Shown: piece after piece, positions 37,572 to 53,000 of the stretch | How the letters are laid out: each line of letters starts with the position of its first letter | Position numbering within the stretch: position 1 is the first letter of the stretch | NCBI GenBank assembly: GCA_023376005.1 | Contig: CM042145.1 | Span: 92,989,550 to 93,053,549, forward strand | DNA length: 64,000 bases | Direction of reading: 5' to 3' | Origin: Doryteuthis pealeii | Lineage: Eukaryota > Mollusca > Cephalopoda > Myopsida > Loliginidae | Translations under genes and position numbers: made by a program | Notes under the pieces: model-generated | What the model was told of the DNA's origin: nothing | The model's database searches: none | What the model saw: the letters and a program-made list of their open reading frames with translations, nothing else

Positions 37572-40500
37572 TTTTTATAAATCTTTTTCTTAATTGAATC
37601 TATGAAAAACTTTCTTCTATTTGTCTGCCTGGCATCTTCTCTGGACTTTATAGGAAGATGTAAGTAGGCACCAGCTTACTTTCTACTTATCTCCTCACGT
37701 TTCAGTTTTATAGTAAACTTTTAATTTGTTTTGTGTTTATCACTGTAGTAGATGTCTGAAATAGAATAACAATTTTGTGGATATTTTTGGTAAGTTCCTA
37801 CAGTAGACTTTTGCTTAAATATGTAAATAAGAAAATATTATTGCGCACATCTATTAAAGATTTAACCTTGTTTATGTGTGTGTGTTATAAATGTTAATTT
37901 CTCCTGAAACTTGGTACCAATTTCTAGGGAAAATATGCAAATAAGTTAATTTAGGTTTATTTGAATTATATTAACATATAATATTGAGTAAATCAGGTTT
38001 CCATGATAAAGGGATCAGTGGTGAGTCCAGAAAATATAGTAACTTACATAAAATATTTTTAGAAAATAAATGAAATCCAATATTTACTCCAATTAAGCTA
38101 TGGTTAGAAATTTTATTTCTTTTTAGATAAAAAACAAACAAAAGTCGATAAAGTATTCTTATTTGAAAATTGAATAAATGTAAATGCTGAAATAAAGGCA
38201 TTTTAATTAAATTAGTTTAATTTTTTAAAACTTTTGTATATTCATTAAGTTGTATTTCTTAAATGCAAATAACTTGGATGAGTTAAATAATTTGAAAATT
38301 CAGAAATAACTGAATTTTTTTTTCTTTCCAAATTTGAAAGGAAAAAAAAAAAAAAAAAAAAAAAGAATTGATCTCAGATTGTGCTTTCCTGTTTTGTTAA
38401 AGTGTGAGAGAAATTATTTTAAAAACGCAATTAAGATAAATTGTTTATCAAAGAATAAAAACAAATACTGATTCTTTTTGAAGTGAATTACTTTTTGACA
38501 TTATCAGAAACTAGTTCAAATAAATTCTTTCCCAGGCAGATTATTTTATATTTTCCTGCCTTTTAACATGCAAACCTGTTTTACATATAGATATCTATTT
38601 TTCTATAATGAATCTTCAGCAATTTTAACCTTTCCATGATTATCATTAACTGATAAAGTATTATTAGATCTTTTTATCAGCTTATTTGGATGTAGCTAGA
38701 AGAATAAAATATTTTAGTCTCCCTTCTATTTGGATTGTTAGATTTAATCTTTAAATTTTGACTATATTTTTACAAATGAATTTACCATGAAATTCTAATA
38801 AAGTATTTTTATCTCACCTTATGAAAGAACTTAACAACAGTAAACAATGTGCAACAATTTTTGATATATCAATTGAATTAGTGGTTATAATTATTTACTA
38901 AACTTGAAAGTGTTTTGGAATAATTGATCTGTGTAGAAAGTGTTTGGAATAAAACTTTAAAGAAAAAAAAAATCTGACCCCACCTTTTCAACAAGATCTA
39001 ACCAAACCGATTCTTTCACCAAAACTGACCAAACATAACTGAATATCACCATAAAATCCTTACTCTAAACACTGAAACCCATATGAAAAACAGATTCTAC
39101 ATAACCCTTTCTGGCAGTAAATAACCCACAGAGGTTGATATGCTGTTAAACAAAACTCAAACTCTGCTCCTTTAGAATGAATTATAATTTTCTTTTAATA
39201 AAAAGAAACTGAATTCCCTTAGTAAATGTTCATTTAAATCTATAAATTCAGTAAATTCTTAGGCTACATGGTTATTTTTTTTATGCACTAGTTTTAATAA
39301 TCCTTTTTCCTTTTTAATATTTTCATTTTTCTTTCATTTAAAAAATAAATGAATTTCAAAATGCAAATAATTGTGCAACTGTACTCGCATGTTATAGTCC
39401 TGTCTGCTAGCAAAAAGCATGTGAGGAACAGATTTTCCTTGTAAAAAAAATATATTATCTTAACTGTTTTATTTTAATTTTTATTGTGCATGTGAAATCC
39501 CAAGCTGTTTGTATTTGGTTATTTTTCTCTTAATGCATTGCTATAAAAACCCTTTGTACCCGGCTGGTTAATTTCCAGTAGTGCTGTATATATTGTTCTA
39601 AAATTGCATAACTAATACTCACTAGGCCTTTACATTAGATTACTAAATGATCAGTCAGTAAAATTTTCTAAACTTTTTTTTTTTTTTATAGAAGAATGTT
39701 TAGATAATTATTTTTCTGTATAATTTTCTTAAAGGTATATGTAAAGTCTACATATTTATTGACTGAAATTTAAAGATTATTTTTCTATGTATATTGATTG
39801 TACAAAATAAAATTCTTTTGATTGCTCACATTGTTACAGTAAAATAACTCCATGGACAATTTTCTAGTGTTTCTTAAAGCATGAATTATCTAATTGATTA
39901 TTTAATTTTTATAATTAGAAGTTTTTTTTTGACAGGATACTTATAAAACCAACTTAAAATCTATTTCTATTAAAAACTTCTCATTAAATAAGTTTGAGAA
40001 TCCGACTGCAGTCCCTGATATATTGATTTTGAATAGTATCATTTGGAAAAGAATTCATTCAGAATAAATATATTCTGTGAATTCACACCAATTTTATATT
40101 AATCAACCCTTTCACAGGCAGATGATTTTTTTTAAATCCTGGGCAAATTGATCAATGAGCAACCAATAGGAAAATGTCTTGCATAGAGCTATGACAAAAA
40201 TGTCTCTGTCTGCATAAGGGTTAACTTCTTATAACCAATGTTTTATAGTAAAAATTGGAGCTCTGTTTTTTAATTTTTTAGATGGCATAAAACCAAGATA
40301 TTTTGTTTGAGATTGCTGTTAGTAGACTGTATCTTTTGAATATAGTGTAATTTGATCTGTCAGATTTTGAAGTAGAATATAATAACTGGGCTGAACACTA
40401 TAAGATCTTTGGTTTCCATTAAGAGTTTTTTTTAGTGATTTACTCTTGCTTACTAGTGTTAAGGATTGTACAAATACAATGTATAAATGCAAACATTGAT

Positions 40501-43500
40501 TTTTTTTTTTTTTTTTTAAATTCTTAAAATTGACCTATTTTTGAAAATATTTAATTTGAAATTTGGATTATCAAAAAAACTTATTTTTTGATTAATTATT
40601 TTTAAGATACAAACTATATCAATCCTTGATGCTAATATTGGTACAAAGTCTGTTTGGAAATGATCCAGTTATTTAATATTAATAAAAAAAGTAGCTTCAA
40701 TGTATACCTCTTTTAAAAACAGTATGCATTCCTCTTTTGGGATTGCCATCAGCTGCATTATCATATTTTCCTTAATCTCAACTACAGTCTGGAATCTTTT
40801 TTTTTCCCCTTTCAATGCAAGTTTATCTCTGTGGGGGAAAAATCAAAAGGTGCTGGGTATCAATTCTGAACTGTATGAAGGAGGCGGGGGTCTGACAAAC
40901 CTGGGTAATTGAAATATTCAGAATGGCTAGATACTTTCCAGAGTATCCATTGAATCCTTCAATTTTTAAATTTTTTTGGCACCATGTCAATCACAGGTTT
41001 CCTTTGATTGTAACTAGCATCTTTGGGTGTGGATCACTTTCAATGGATTCTTGACCAAGTTTATAACATTGGTACTAAAATGCTACCTAGGCATAACTCA
41101 TTAAATCATCCCAGGAGTCCCCAGGAAATTTGATGGCTCCCAACTAAAGTTTCTTAATAAATTGCAGAGTTTTTATCTATGAATAACTACTGTTATACTT
41201 TATACCCCATACAGTGTAATTCGTTTCCAAGAAAATATTGAAATGTATTTATTGTTAATTGAAATGGTGGGGGAAGAAAAAAATAAAACACTGGGATGCA
41301 TGGATACTATTTTTCTGTGTCCTTTTAGATTTGTATGCATCAGTGATGCAGGACGCATACCTATCAGCATCTCTGCATATTTTCTGTAATGAGTATTTAG
41401 TAAAGTCTCCTCTGATTGGTTATCAACTTACATCAAGGCTGCACAACTAGTTTTTTGAGATATTCAAAATAGTATTATTTAGATTTTTCAGACTTTTGTC
41501 CTCATCTTTATTGTTATATGTACAACGTTATGGCCTATTTGTCCTCTGGTTTTAAGGTGTTTCTTGTTGAACTTTGGGAGCCTCATGTTGTAATCTGAAG
41601 CCTTCTTGAGACTTCGAACCAAACCCTTTATTTAATCTAGTGGGATGGATTGTTCTCATTCTGTTAACCATAACTGGGTACAAGTGTTAAGCTATGTTAA
41701 ATATTATGTTATTTTTGCCCAATTCAGGATTGAACTTGCAGCCTACGGATAATTGTCATTTAGAACCATATTAACTCAACCCTTATATATGTTGCACCAT
41801 GTGTCTAATAATATTTAGATTGTCTAATATTTAAAATGGTTGGATATTTTCTGGACAGACTCCCCCCCTCCTCTCTCATTAATTCTATTTGTAATAAACT
41901 TTAATTGAAGGTTTTAGTTTAAAGAATTTAAAACTTTAATCTTTTTTCCCCCTAATTGTTTTGTAGTATTTTAACCTTTTTTATCTTTCTTTTTTAGCTG
42001 GCATTTTGAAACTTCTCCAAAGTATGGGTCGTGCATTCCAGGCACTTAGCCAATATGAATGTAAACGTGCCATTGAACTGCTCAATGAGTTACCACCACA
42101 TCAATATCAGACTGGATGGGTCCTCTGTCAAGTGGCTCGGGCTTATTTTGAATTGAATAATTATTTACAAGTAAGTATCAGTTTTATCAACAATGTTGGA
42201 AGAATTTTTAAAGATATAAATTTAATAAGTTGGAACGTTGGAAAACTTGAATTATGAAACACACTTTCATATCCTTAATCTTTTGTGTGTATGATAAATA
42301 ATTTTTGATAAAATCCAAAAGAAACTGAACATTTTTTTTAATGAAATTGATAATTATTCATATTTATAAAAATATTTTTGGGTTAATTACAATAATTGGT
42401 AATTTGGAAAAATAAATGTTAAAAAAGGCAGCATAACCCAATCGGTAGAGCATCTGCCTAGGAACCACAAGGCTCGGTACTGGCTCTCGCCAGCTCAGTG
42501 CATGAGTAGCACAGCTTGGATCTATGTGCTAAAGTGGGGGAGCTGATGTGTGGCACTCCACCTCAGATGCAAAAACAATCTGCCTGGTCTAGCACTAGCA
42601 AAAAGAGGATAGGTTCCCTCACTGTCTGGCTGATACCAACAATAGGCCACTCTGCTTATTTTACTACTACTTACATTAAAATTGGCATATTGTAAAATGC
42701 ATTTGAGTCCTCAATCAGTATGATTGGATTTAAAGTTTTATTTTTAACCAGTTTTGTTGGTCTTTTTCATTCCTAAAAGCATCATTCTTCCTATATGTTC
42801 AATCATGCATGTTTTTAGTAACTTGAACAAAAAAAAAGGATTTAAAAAAAAAAAGAAAAAAGAAAGTTGCTTCACAATATTAACAGCTGTTTAGATAATA
42901 TTTTATTGAATAAATCTCCTTGTAAAACAAAAGTTAATTTCTAAGCACTTTCTATGAAACTTGTCTCAAATTTATTTTAATCTTTTAATGGTATGAATTT
43001 TATTTTTCTTTATTGGAAAAATAAAATGAATATTTGTTAGACATTCACTGAATATTGTGTATATCTCTACTTGTTTTTGTTGTCAGGCTGAGAAAGTGTT
43101 TGCTGAATTACGAGAGTTGGAGCCATATCATATGGAAGGCATGGATCTGTACAGCACTGCTTTGTGGCAGCTGCAACGAGAGGTTGAATTGTCTGCTTTA
43201 GCACAGGAATTAACAGAAATGAATAAGAATGCCCCCGAGGTATGAAATTCTTTTTTCTCTTTTTCTCTTTTTCTCTGTGGAAGCTTATTGTTAACTGAAT
43301 GAGGTTGTGAAGCATTTGGTATGCAAAAGATCTTTGAACGTTTGAGAGCATTCTGATTGTTATAAATATTTGCTTATTAGTAGAGGATAGTTTATTATAA
43401 AATTATCAATCAGTAGTGGATAGAGAAAAGCTTGTTCTGTAACATACTTATTTTTTTCTGTTTTTATTTTAACCATACTTTTTTTTTCTTTTTATCTGAT

Positions 43501-46500
43501 TAATTTTAGTTGCAGAATATTTGTATTTAATGTTTATACCTCAGTTTCTGTTGTTGCGTCTGATACTGAAATAAAATCTTGAACCAGATGTAAGTTTATA
43601 AGTTGATTTTAATGGAAATAACACAAATTTTGCAATAGAAAACGGTGATGCAAATATATGTTGGAAAACTGTAATAGCCTTTTCATTTAAAAAAAAATGT
43701 AATTTAAAGTAAGTTTTATTTCTATTAAGACCATTAATATTTTTGTTTTATTCCTTCATTAACAAAAATTAAAGATTTTAGAATTATTTTGGAAATAGAC
43801 ATATATATCTATAACTGTTATTATTACTTTAATTTTTAAAAACGTTAAAATTTTTAAAAAGTTTTGATCATTGGCTTGTGAACTCTAATTGTACCTCCTT
43901 TAACACTTGTCTTTAGTCACAGTTCTGTTTAGGTCTAAGGGAAATAACTAGTGATTTTTTTTCCCTTATATTACAGGGTTATTCAAACTTTAGGAGTTTT
44001 AGTTCTTTATTCAGTACATTAATACCATTATTCAAGGTTGTTTTCCTACAGATGTTAAATATTACAAAAAAAAAAAAAATTTCTTGAAACCACGGCATAA
44101 CAAAATCAACAGTTAGAAAATTCATTACAAAATCATTGCTACAAATATCCTGCTTTACCTTGTGATTTCGTTTACAGAAATATTCACTTGTTTGTTTCTC
44201 TTTCAGTTAAGATAGACATTTTGACAAAGTGAATATTTACTCATCTTATAAGTTAATTAATTTTTGTTGATTTGTCCTTATGCCATTTCAGCTTGTTCTA
44301 TTGAACCAGTGTATATGCCTGACTCTGGATTGAACCCACAAGCATTTAAATAAACTGCATACATTTAAACAAATTATTACATCCACTAGTGCAATAAGGT
44401 TGTGGAATTTTGACGTTTTGAATAATGTATGTTCTTCTGATCAAAAGCTCTCATATAAAATTCAATTCTATACTAGACCCTCTATCAGAGTTTAGCATAT
44501 AAACCGATTATTTTAATTACTTTATTCCCCTAATTTAATTCAGATGTTAGTGTCCCCCTTTTTAGATGCCTTTCTCTTCACACAGCCATATCTACTGACT
44601 TCATAATCTCTCCACAGACTCCTACTTTTTCATGTTTTTTGATCTTTAGAGAGTGACAAGTCTTGCATTTATATTCTCTGCTACAACTGCATGGGACAGT
44701 TCTTTGTCATGTTTGTATCTTATAAACGCTTGGCTCAGGTGAGTTTTTCTTGAAGAGTGGAACTGCTCTTTACTACTGTCCTTATGTCATATGGACTACA
44801 CATCCCCAAAGTTCTTTTTTTTTTTTTAGGAAAAGTTGACAGATTGTTTTTTTTTTTTTATAATTATCATCTTGTATCTTTGTGGAAGCTGTTATACTTG
44901 CAGAGCAGTTTTTACTCTTCCTAACATGGATTGTCCCTCATTTTGTATGTGTATAGTTTTGTGAATTGTGTGGAGATATTAATGCATTTGTTTCTATTAT
45001 AAGGTTTAGGAAATGGGTAGTTTTTAAAGTTGATATTATATGAAAAAAATAATGAAATTATTGTGTACAGTGCTCAGATGCATTAAACTCATCAAAGGTT
45101 CATGTATAGTACATAGAATAATGTACAAATGTCAGGAAAATGAAAAGTGTATAGTCGTGAGATATATATATGTGTGTATGCATGGAGAGGCGGGTATCAG
45201 GTAGTGTGTTGTCGAATTACAAGAAGCATACAGGTTTTCAAGGATGCAATGTTTTGGCAGCTAACAACTAATGTAGGTAGTTTGTTCCATGCTTCAACAA
45301 CTCAGAAAAAATGTTTCCAAAAGTCATATGAGATGTGCTGTTTAATGACTTTAAAAAAAAATTAAATGTAAACTTATTTTTGTTGTTTGTGTTTAATTTC
45401 AGGCTTGGTGTGCAACAGGTAACTGTTTTAGTTTGCAGAAAGAACATGACACTGCTATCAAATTCTTTCAGCGAGCTATTCAGGTAAGTGAAACTCCATT
45501 GATCAAATGTTTTTCTTGTTGATAGTAAGCCAAAATGCAGAGCATTTAATTGAAGATTGGTATTTTATATCATGAATAAAAGAAAATCATATAAATTATT
45601 TCAGCTGTTAATATAGACTCAGTTTCTTTTTGTTGTAGCTGTGAATTTAAAACTAATCGGTATGAATTGTCTGAATTTTTCAGATGAAGCTTGATAATTT
45701 GTATTATCTTTTAATTTAAAAATTAAAAAATTTTTTTTACGAATTTTTATTTTTTTACCATTGTCCTCATATTTATATTATATAAGCATGGTGCAACAGA
45801 AATAAGTCTCGAGTTTACACAGTTCTAAGTGATAATCATCTGTAGGTTGCAGGTTCAATATTGGCGATAACATAGAATACTTACCATAACTTAACACTTG
45901 GTCATGGTTAATGGAATACAAATAGTCTCCTCCAGTGGATTGAATGAAAGGTTTGGTTTGAAGTTCTGTGAAGGTTTCCGAGTTTGACGAGAAAAACTCA
46001 GAGCTGTGTTATTAGTCCCTACTCTGCCTTTCACCCTGTTGGTGGAGCTTATAATACACTTATTGTATCTCCTGCAGAAGGGTTAGATCCCTACCCCACC
46101 CAAAAAAAGGTGTCCTGGGTATGACACTAAACTACATCTGGTGGTGAGGTTTTGGAGATCTCAGGAGTACCTCTTCATTGCCATTACTCCCACTCCTACT
46201 CTGACCTGGAGTGGTAGTACCTGTTAGGGTCCCATCTGTGGATCAAATAGATCTGTTTAAAAATTATTTGTAATAAAAAAAAATCTCTTAAACAACTGCA
46301 CAAAAAAATGTAAATATGAATGTAATTCCCTAATCTCAAGGCATAAAATAACGATAAGTTGACATGTCATTAAAATCAATTAATCAATCTACTCTGCCTT
46401 TTAAACTTTTGATATAATGACAAATAGACTTGAGATTTTACAAACTTCTCAACATATGAACACCTAAGAAATTTTGTATATATTGATGTAAATAGAATTC

Positions 46501-48945
46501 TAATATAAAACTAGTTTATCATGAAATTTTTCAAGCTTTAATAAGTTTATAAAAGAAAAAAAAATCACTTTAAAGTTTTTAATTTTATTTGAATTTTTAA
46601 AACCTATGAAAAAAAAAATGATCTTTTTTTATTTATTCAGGTTGACCCAAATTTTGCCTATGCATATACTCTATTGGGCCATGAATATGTTTTTACGGAG
46701 GAATTTGAGAAAGGTTTATCCAGTTTCCGTAATTCAATCAGAGTAGATCAAAGACATTACAATGCATGGTAAGTCCTCTATGGTCTCTTTTGTGTTTTTA
46801 TCTATGACTAAATCTGTTATTTCTATTTGAAATTTTTGCACTTCTTCAGGATTATAGAAATTTTATTTAACTTTCATACATTTTAACTCTTGCACTCAAT
46901 CCTTTGTACAATATATCTCTTCTTTTATTTGCTTATAATTCAACCTTATTTTAGTAAACATTTTTCATACTCTATTTTTTTTTTTTTGAACTCATTTGTC
47001 ATACTAAAAAAAAAAGACAAATTTAGAATGAAATTGGTGTATATTAAAATATTTTCATTATGACGTCTATAAATATAAAAAAAAAATTCTGAATTAAAAT
47101 GTGAATATCAGTATTTTTTTTTTTTCATTTTTTATAATTTAAAGTTGAGCCAGGTCAACTATCTTGTATTTAATTTACGAATAGGCTTGTTAACCGGTTC
47201 TGGCAAAATAAACAAACATGCTTTTTGAGCTTATTTTACCGGGTTTTATGAGGTTAGGGTTAGAATTTTATGCTTTAACAATTGATAGTGGAAAATGCCA
47301 TCTTTCAACTTTGAAATAAATTAATGATATTCAAATTTACCTTTATCATTTCCTTTAATTTAAAAAATTTTTTTGTAAAAATTCACATGTTTGATCACAG
47401 TATCTATATTTTTCCTTTAGAAGAATTTTTTGTTTCTTTATCCTTCACAAAATATAAATAAATATAAACTTTTGTGTTATTTTTAACATTACTTGCATTT
47501 ATGATAAAAATATTTACAGGGCCGGTAAAATAAGTATAAAAGTAGGTTTGTCTATTTTACTCGAACCGGCTAAATAGCCTCTTTTAAATTAATTTTTTTT
47601 GTTAACATTGTATCACATCTAGGGACTGGTTGAAAGTCATTAATAATTTGTAGTTAAAAAAAAAAAACCCAAAAAACAATTAATAAATGTTTTATATGAA
47701 TAGACTTTTTTATGATTTAACTCATTTCTCTTTTTTCTCTTTAGGTATGGTGTTGGAATGATCTATTACAAGCAAGAAAAATTCAATCTCGCTGAGTTAC
47801 ATTTCAATAAAGCGTTGATGATCAATCCCCAAAGTCCTGCTCTGCTTTGTCATGTTGGAGTTGTAAGTATTTGACTCCTTTTTTTTTTTTTTTTTTTTTT
47901 TTCTTTAATCTAAATCTTTTTAAAATTAAGAAAGTGTATGTAACTTAATAACACAAGTGATTGTGGCATGCCTTTACTAATGTACAATCTTTTTAAATTA
48001 GTTCACTTGCTGAAATATCAACCCTCTTTATTATTTATTTATTTTTGTAGATTCACTAGTACATATGTCAACTATGTAATATTATTATTATTTTTTTTTC
48101 ATTTGTCTACTTTATAAAATTGTCTAGCTAGACAAAAGTTTACACTACTTCATTTTATTTTCTATAAAATGTTATATTACAAAATCAATTTTTCTTGTTG
48201 AATACTTATATATCTAAAAAAAATTTCAATTTACAGGTACAACATGCCCTTAAAAAGTCTGAAATGGCCCTACAAACATTAGATAAAGCCATTTCAATCG
48301 ACCCAAACAATCCTCTTTGCAAATTCCATCGAGCTTCCATTTTATTTGCTAATGATAAACATAGAGTAAGTATCATTCACCTAACTTGTTTTTTTTTTAT
48401 TGGAGATGGAAGAGAGTAGCATGACATGTATTTTATTTGGAAATGTTTGTGTGAGAGATTTAAATCAAATGTTTATAAAATAAATGTGTAGTTTTTTGAA
48501 GTTTTATATTTTTATTATTTATACAATTTTTTTCTGTTTCTCTCTTACAGGAAGCCTTAGAAGAATTAGAAGAACTGAAACAAATTGTCCCTAAAGAATC
48601 ATTAGTATATTTTCTAATAGGAAAGGCAAGTATATTTCTTTTGATTCTATCACAAGATTTCACCAGTTATGCGTTGAATAGTTCCACTACTGTTCTTCTA
48701 CAATGATGACTTTGACATTAAATAACACACAAAAGAATTTTCCATTAAACAAAGAAATCAAAACCAAACCACATGATTTAACTGAAGTAGACATGAACTT
48801 CTGAATATTTTCTGGTTACTTCAAAACACAAACATGAGTAGAATATTAGAATTGTCATTAATTGTATGGATCTTATAATTTAATCACGTTATGAGATATA
48901 TATTGCAAGTCTCCCCTTAAAACAGATCTCTCTTAGGTTTTATGT

Positions 48946-49020
<75 letters not shown>

Positions 49021-49292
49021 TAAAAATTCCCTTTCTTAAAGTGGGTTGTGCTGAATGCCTGGTTGGTAGAGATTCTGACTGATGAAAAATCAGTTTGGAT
49101 CCTGGCCTAAGCCAGCCTGGAAAATCTAGCTGCACTCAGGACCTGTGATTCAGCGAAACAGTACTGTATGTGGATAACATACATACACACGCACACATAT
49201 ATATAGTTGGAGTACTGCTTCAATGTTGGACTAGTATTTTACTAATTATTCAAGAGTGCTCAATACTTCATAAAAAGTAGAACTATAATAAC

Positions 49293-49334
<42 letters not shown>

Positions 49335-50061
49335 TGAACATTGTGTCAGTGTTTTGACAATTTGCAAGTTAAAGAAATTTGAATAATTTATAACAATTTA
49401 TGTATATCCATGTTTATATTTTAATGTATACATAGATTGTATAAAATGTATTTACAGTTCTAAATTGAAATATTCTTACAAACCTTACAGCTTAAGCATT
49501 GTTGAGTTTTTTTTTTTTTTTTAGTTTTTTTATTTAGTTTTTTAGTTTTCAACTCGTTTTTTAGTCAATGAATGTAAAATAATTTACACGTATTTTCACT
49601 CTAAAATACTTCCATCCATTTTATGTATAATATTTTACTGATTATTTCCCTTAGAAACCGATCATTCCTAGGGGGAGTAACTAGGGAACAATAAAGAGAA
49701 GTTATCTCTCTTAATTTAATTGATTTAAAAAAAAAAAAATTATATAATAAAGACCGGTAATGTATATATAAAAATGTATTAGATTTTTTATCCTACTTGA
49801 TTATATAGGTATTATTTTATGTTAATGACTACTTTTATGATCTTAAAAAGCCTTTATCTAACATTGCAGGATTATTTGAATAATTTGAATGCTGCATTCC
49901 AGTTTATTAATATTTATCACAGATTTCTCTAGATTTAAGATAATAAATTTTAGTAAAGCCTTTTATCTAATTGAATTTACATAATATTACTATATTAAAG
50001 TATTTTTTATTTATCTTTTAAGCTTACAGAATATCTCTTCGAGGTTTTGGACATTTAAATT

Positions 50062-50096
<35 letters not shown>

Positions 50097-53000
50097 AATA
50101 ATTATCTTCAGTTACCCAGACAATTCTTAAGCACTTATGAATTTTCCTCTGAGAAATAAAATATATAATTTTGCTTACATGTATATCATTTTAATTATAA
50201 AATAGTTTAGTGTGACTAACAGTTCCATGCAAGGAAAAGAGAATAATACTTTGAGATTAAAAAATTCTCAAGTCAATGTGAATCATTTTCATATTTTAAA
50301 AAAATATTTATTTTTATGGCTTTCAATTTTTAAATGTCTTTATTTTAAATTTGAATAATGTTTATTATTTCAGGTTCATAAAAAGCTTGGTAATACCCAC
50401 TTAGCTCTATCCAATTTCTCTTGGGCAATGGATTTGGATCCAAAAGGAATAAATAATCAAATTAAAGAGGGTATAGACAAACGCTATGTAACAGATGATG
50501 ATGACTCGCTTGTCAAGATGAATGATCCAGGTAAATAGATTTTATTAAAAGAAACTTTGTTTTTTGCATTTATTTTTCACAAATAAGTGATGTTTTCTTT
50601 TAACTTTTTTAAAAAAATTAAACTTAAATACAAATTTCTTTTGAATTTAAGAAGTTTCTCTAAGCAGATATTTGTAAATGAAAAGATATTTAATAACATT
50701 AGAAAATAAAACATTTATTAGTGTTTCAAATGTTTAAGCAAAGTTACAAAAAATATTTTTATAAGAAAGAAATCGGTTTTCTGTAAAATAAATAAAATTA
50801 AATAATGCATATATATTTGTTTTAACATACTTCATTTTTAGCAAAGTTATGATAAAAATATGCTTATATAAAATTAGAAAAATTGTACCGTTTTAACGTA
50901 AAAAAAAAATCACATATGCAATTTTTCTAATTTTTATGAACATAAAACTGTTTTCACTTATCTTTTTTTTATGTTGAATTAATATCCTTATTCTATATTT
51001 GTTAATAAATATTAATTTGTAAAATTAATAAATGAAAATAATTTACTAGAAAAATGTTAATTTTAATTAATTTGTATTTTTTGAAATACAAAATTGTTTA
51101 AATTTGTAAAATATTATTTTATAAAGTTTTTATTTCTTTAAAAGAAAAAGTCTTCAGATTAAGAACTTAAAGACAGTTCTAAGTATTTATTTACTTTGAT
51201 TTTGTGAACTGTTACAGTTTGTTTACATTACTTAAACACTTACAAATGGTTAATAGGTAGTTTAATTTTTGCATTAAAAAATCATTAAAACCTATTTGTT
51301 TTTTTAATTAAAATTCACATTTTTTTTTATCTAATAAAAATGTTTAATATTTAGTCATTCAAATATTACTGGATTTTAACCTAGTTAGGTATGGCCAAAA
51401 TTTTTAGTATGACAGCACTTTCCTCTTTTTTAAACTTTTATAAAAGATTTAAAATGGTCACTTATTTTAATTTTTTTCCCTAAAGAACAGAACCTAAACT
51501 TACATATAAAAACATTTTCTATGAAAACAATTGTAACAATGAAATAAATTATTGTAAAAGAGAGCAAATCTTTGAGAGATAAAAAACCGGCAAAAATGCA
51601 CAATTTTGACAGATACAGATTTAAGTGATAAAATTCTCCTGTTTTAAAAACTATTAAACAAATAATTTTTACATGTAATTTGAAAAAAAGTCCTTCCTCT
51701 TCATAATACAGCAAAAATTACGTTAAGTTTCATTCATTTTTTCAGAATTTTGTTGAATTTTAATTCATGGGGGGTTAAAATCACGTGAAATTTTGGCCAT
51801 AGGTATGTACAAAAATACGCACCTTCTAAAGCACTTTTTTTTTTTTTTTAAATTCTCCTAAAATTGGCTAATTATTGGATTTTAATACAATTTTCAGTAT
51901 TTAGTTCTAAAGTTAATTTTTAAGACATTTTCCCTCAGTATTTTGAATATGATTTTAAAAAAATTGTTTTGTCATATACCAACCCCCTTCAATGATTTTG
52001 TTAATTTGACTCTCTTAATAAAGGTGCATGTGAATGAATTCTTACATGTTATTTTAAATGTTAATGATAATTATGTTATGATACATGTTATATGATAATC
52101 ACTTGGAGAATTTGATTTTGCTTACTAAAATAGAATGATAGGTAAAATATTACTCTTCTAGACATCTTTTTTTACTTTATTCATTTTCGTAGCTTAGTCT
52201 TCTAAGGATCTAATAAAAAAAAAAAATTCAGGCCAAACATTTTATTTAATTTTTATTTTTTAATTTTTTAAAAGCTATTTAAAATTGATATCCATAAATT
52301 AAACTCTTCAACTCACTGTGGTTGACTGGGATTTTGTTAATTAATTTTAAAATACTAAATAAATTATTTGACTGATTAGAAAAAAATATTTTATCGAAAT
52401 ATATTTTTTAATTTTATTTTATTTTTTTTTTGTTCAAGTGGTTTTTGATTGGATGATATTTTTTCAATAGAACAAAACATAAAAAAAAAAAATCCTCAGT
52501 TCATTACACTTTGATTATCCATACTTTAAAAGAAAAAGTGTGTAAGAAATAATAATGTTGATAAAAAAAAGCCATATCTTTTGTACATGTCTATCTAACC
52601 CTGACCAAATCTTAAAATTTAAGGAAATTTTGTTTGATATATTTAATTATTTCATGGTGGAGTTTCATAGCATAATTTTTGATTTTTTTTTTTTTTTACA
52701 AATATTTTTCCATGCTATACCATCCCTTTCTTTTCTTCCTTACTTTTACTTTACTTACAAAAAACTTACAATACTTTACACACTGTTTAAATTTTATTTT
52801 TTATTTATCTTTTTATATACTTATGAGATAGTTTATTTTTTTTTTCTTTTTAGAATATTTTTTTAATAAACAATGGCAAAAAGGAATCAAATAAAATTAT
52901 GAATGTAATTGTTTTTAATTATAATTGATATAACATTATATAACGTTGAGGTAGTCAAGAGATACATAGAGGGGAAGAAAGAGATACACAGTAAAGTAAG

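Noticed and set aside
52555..52866. 103-codon + strand open frame
   Set aside because: Composed almost only of F, Y, I, L and K from poly-T/poly-A DNA; no family features.
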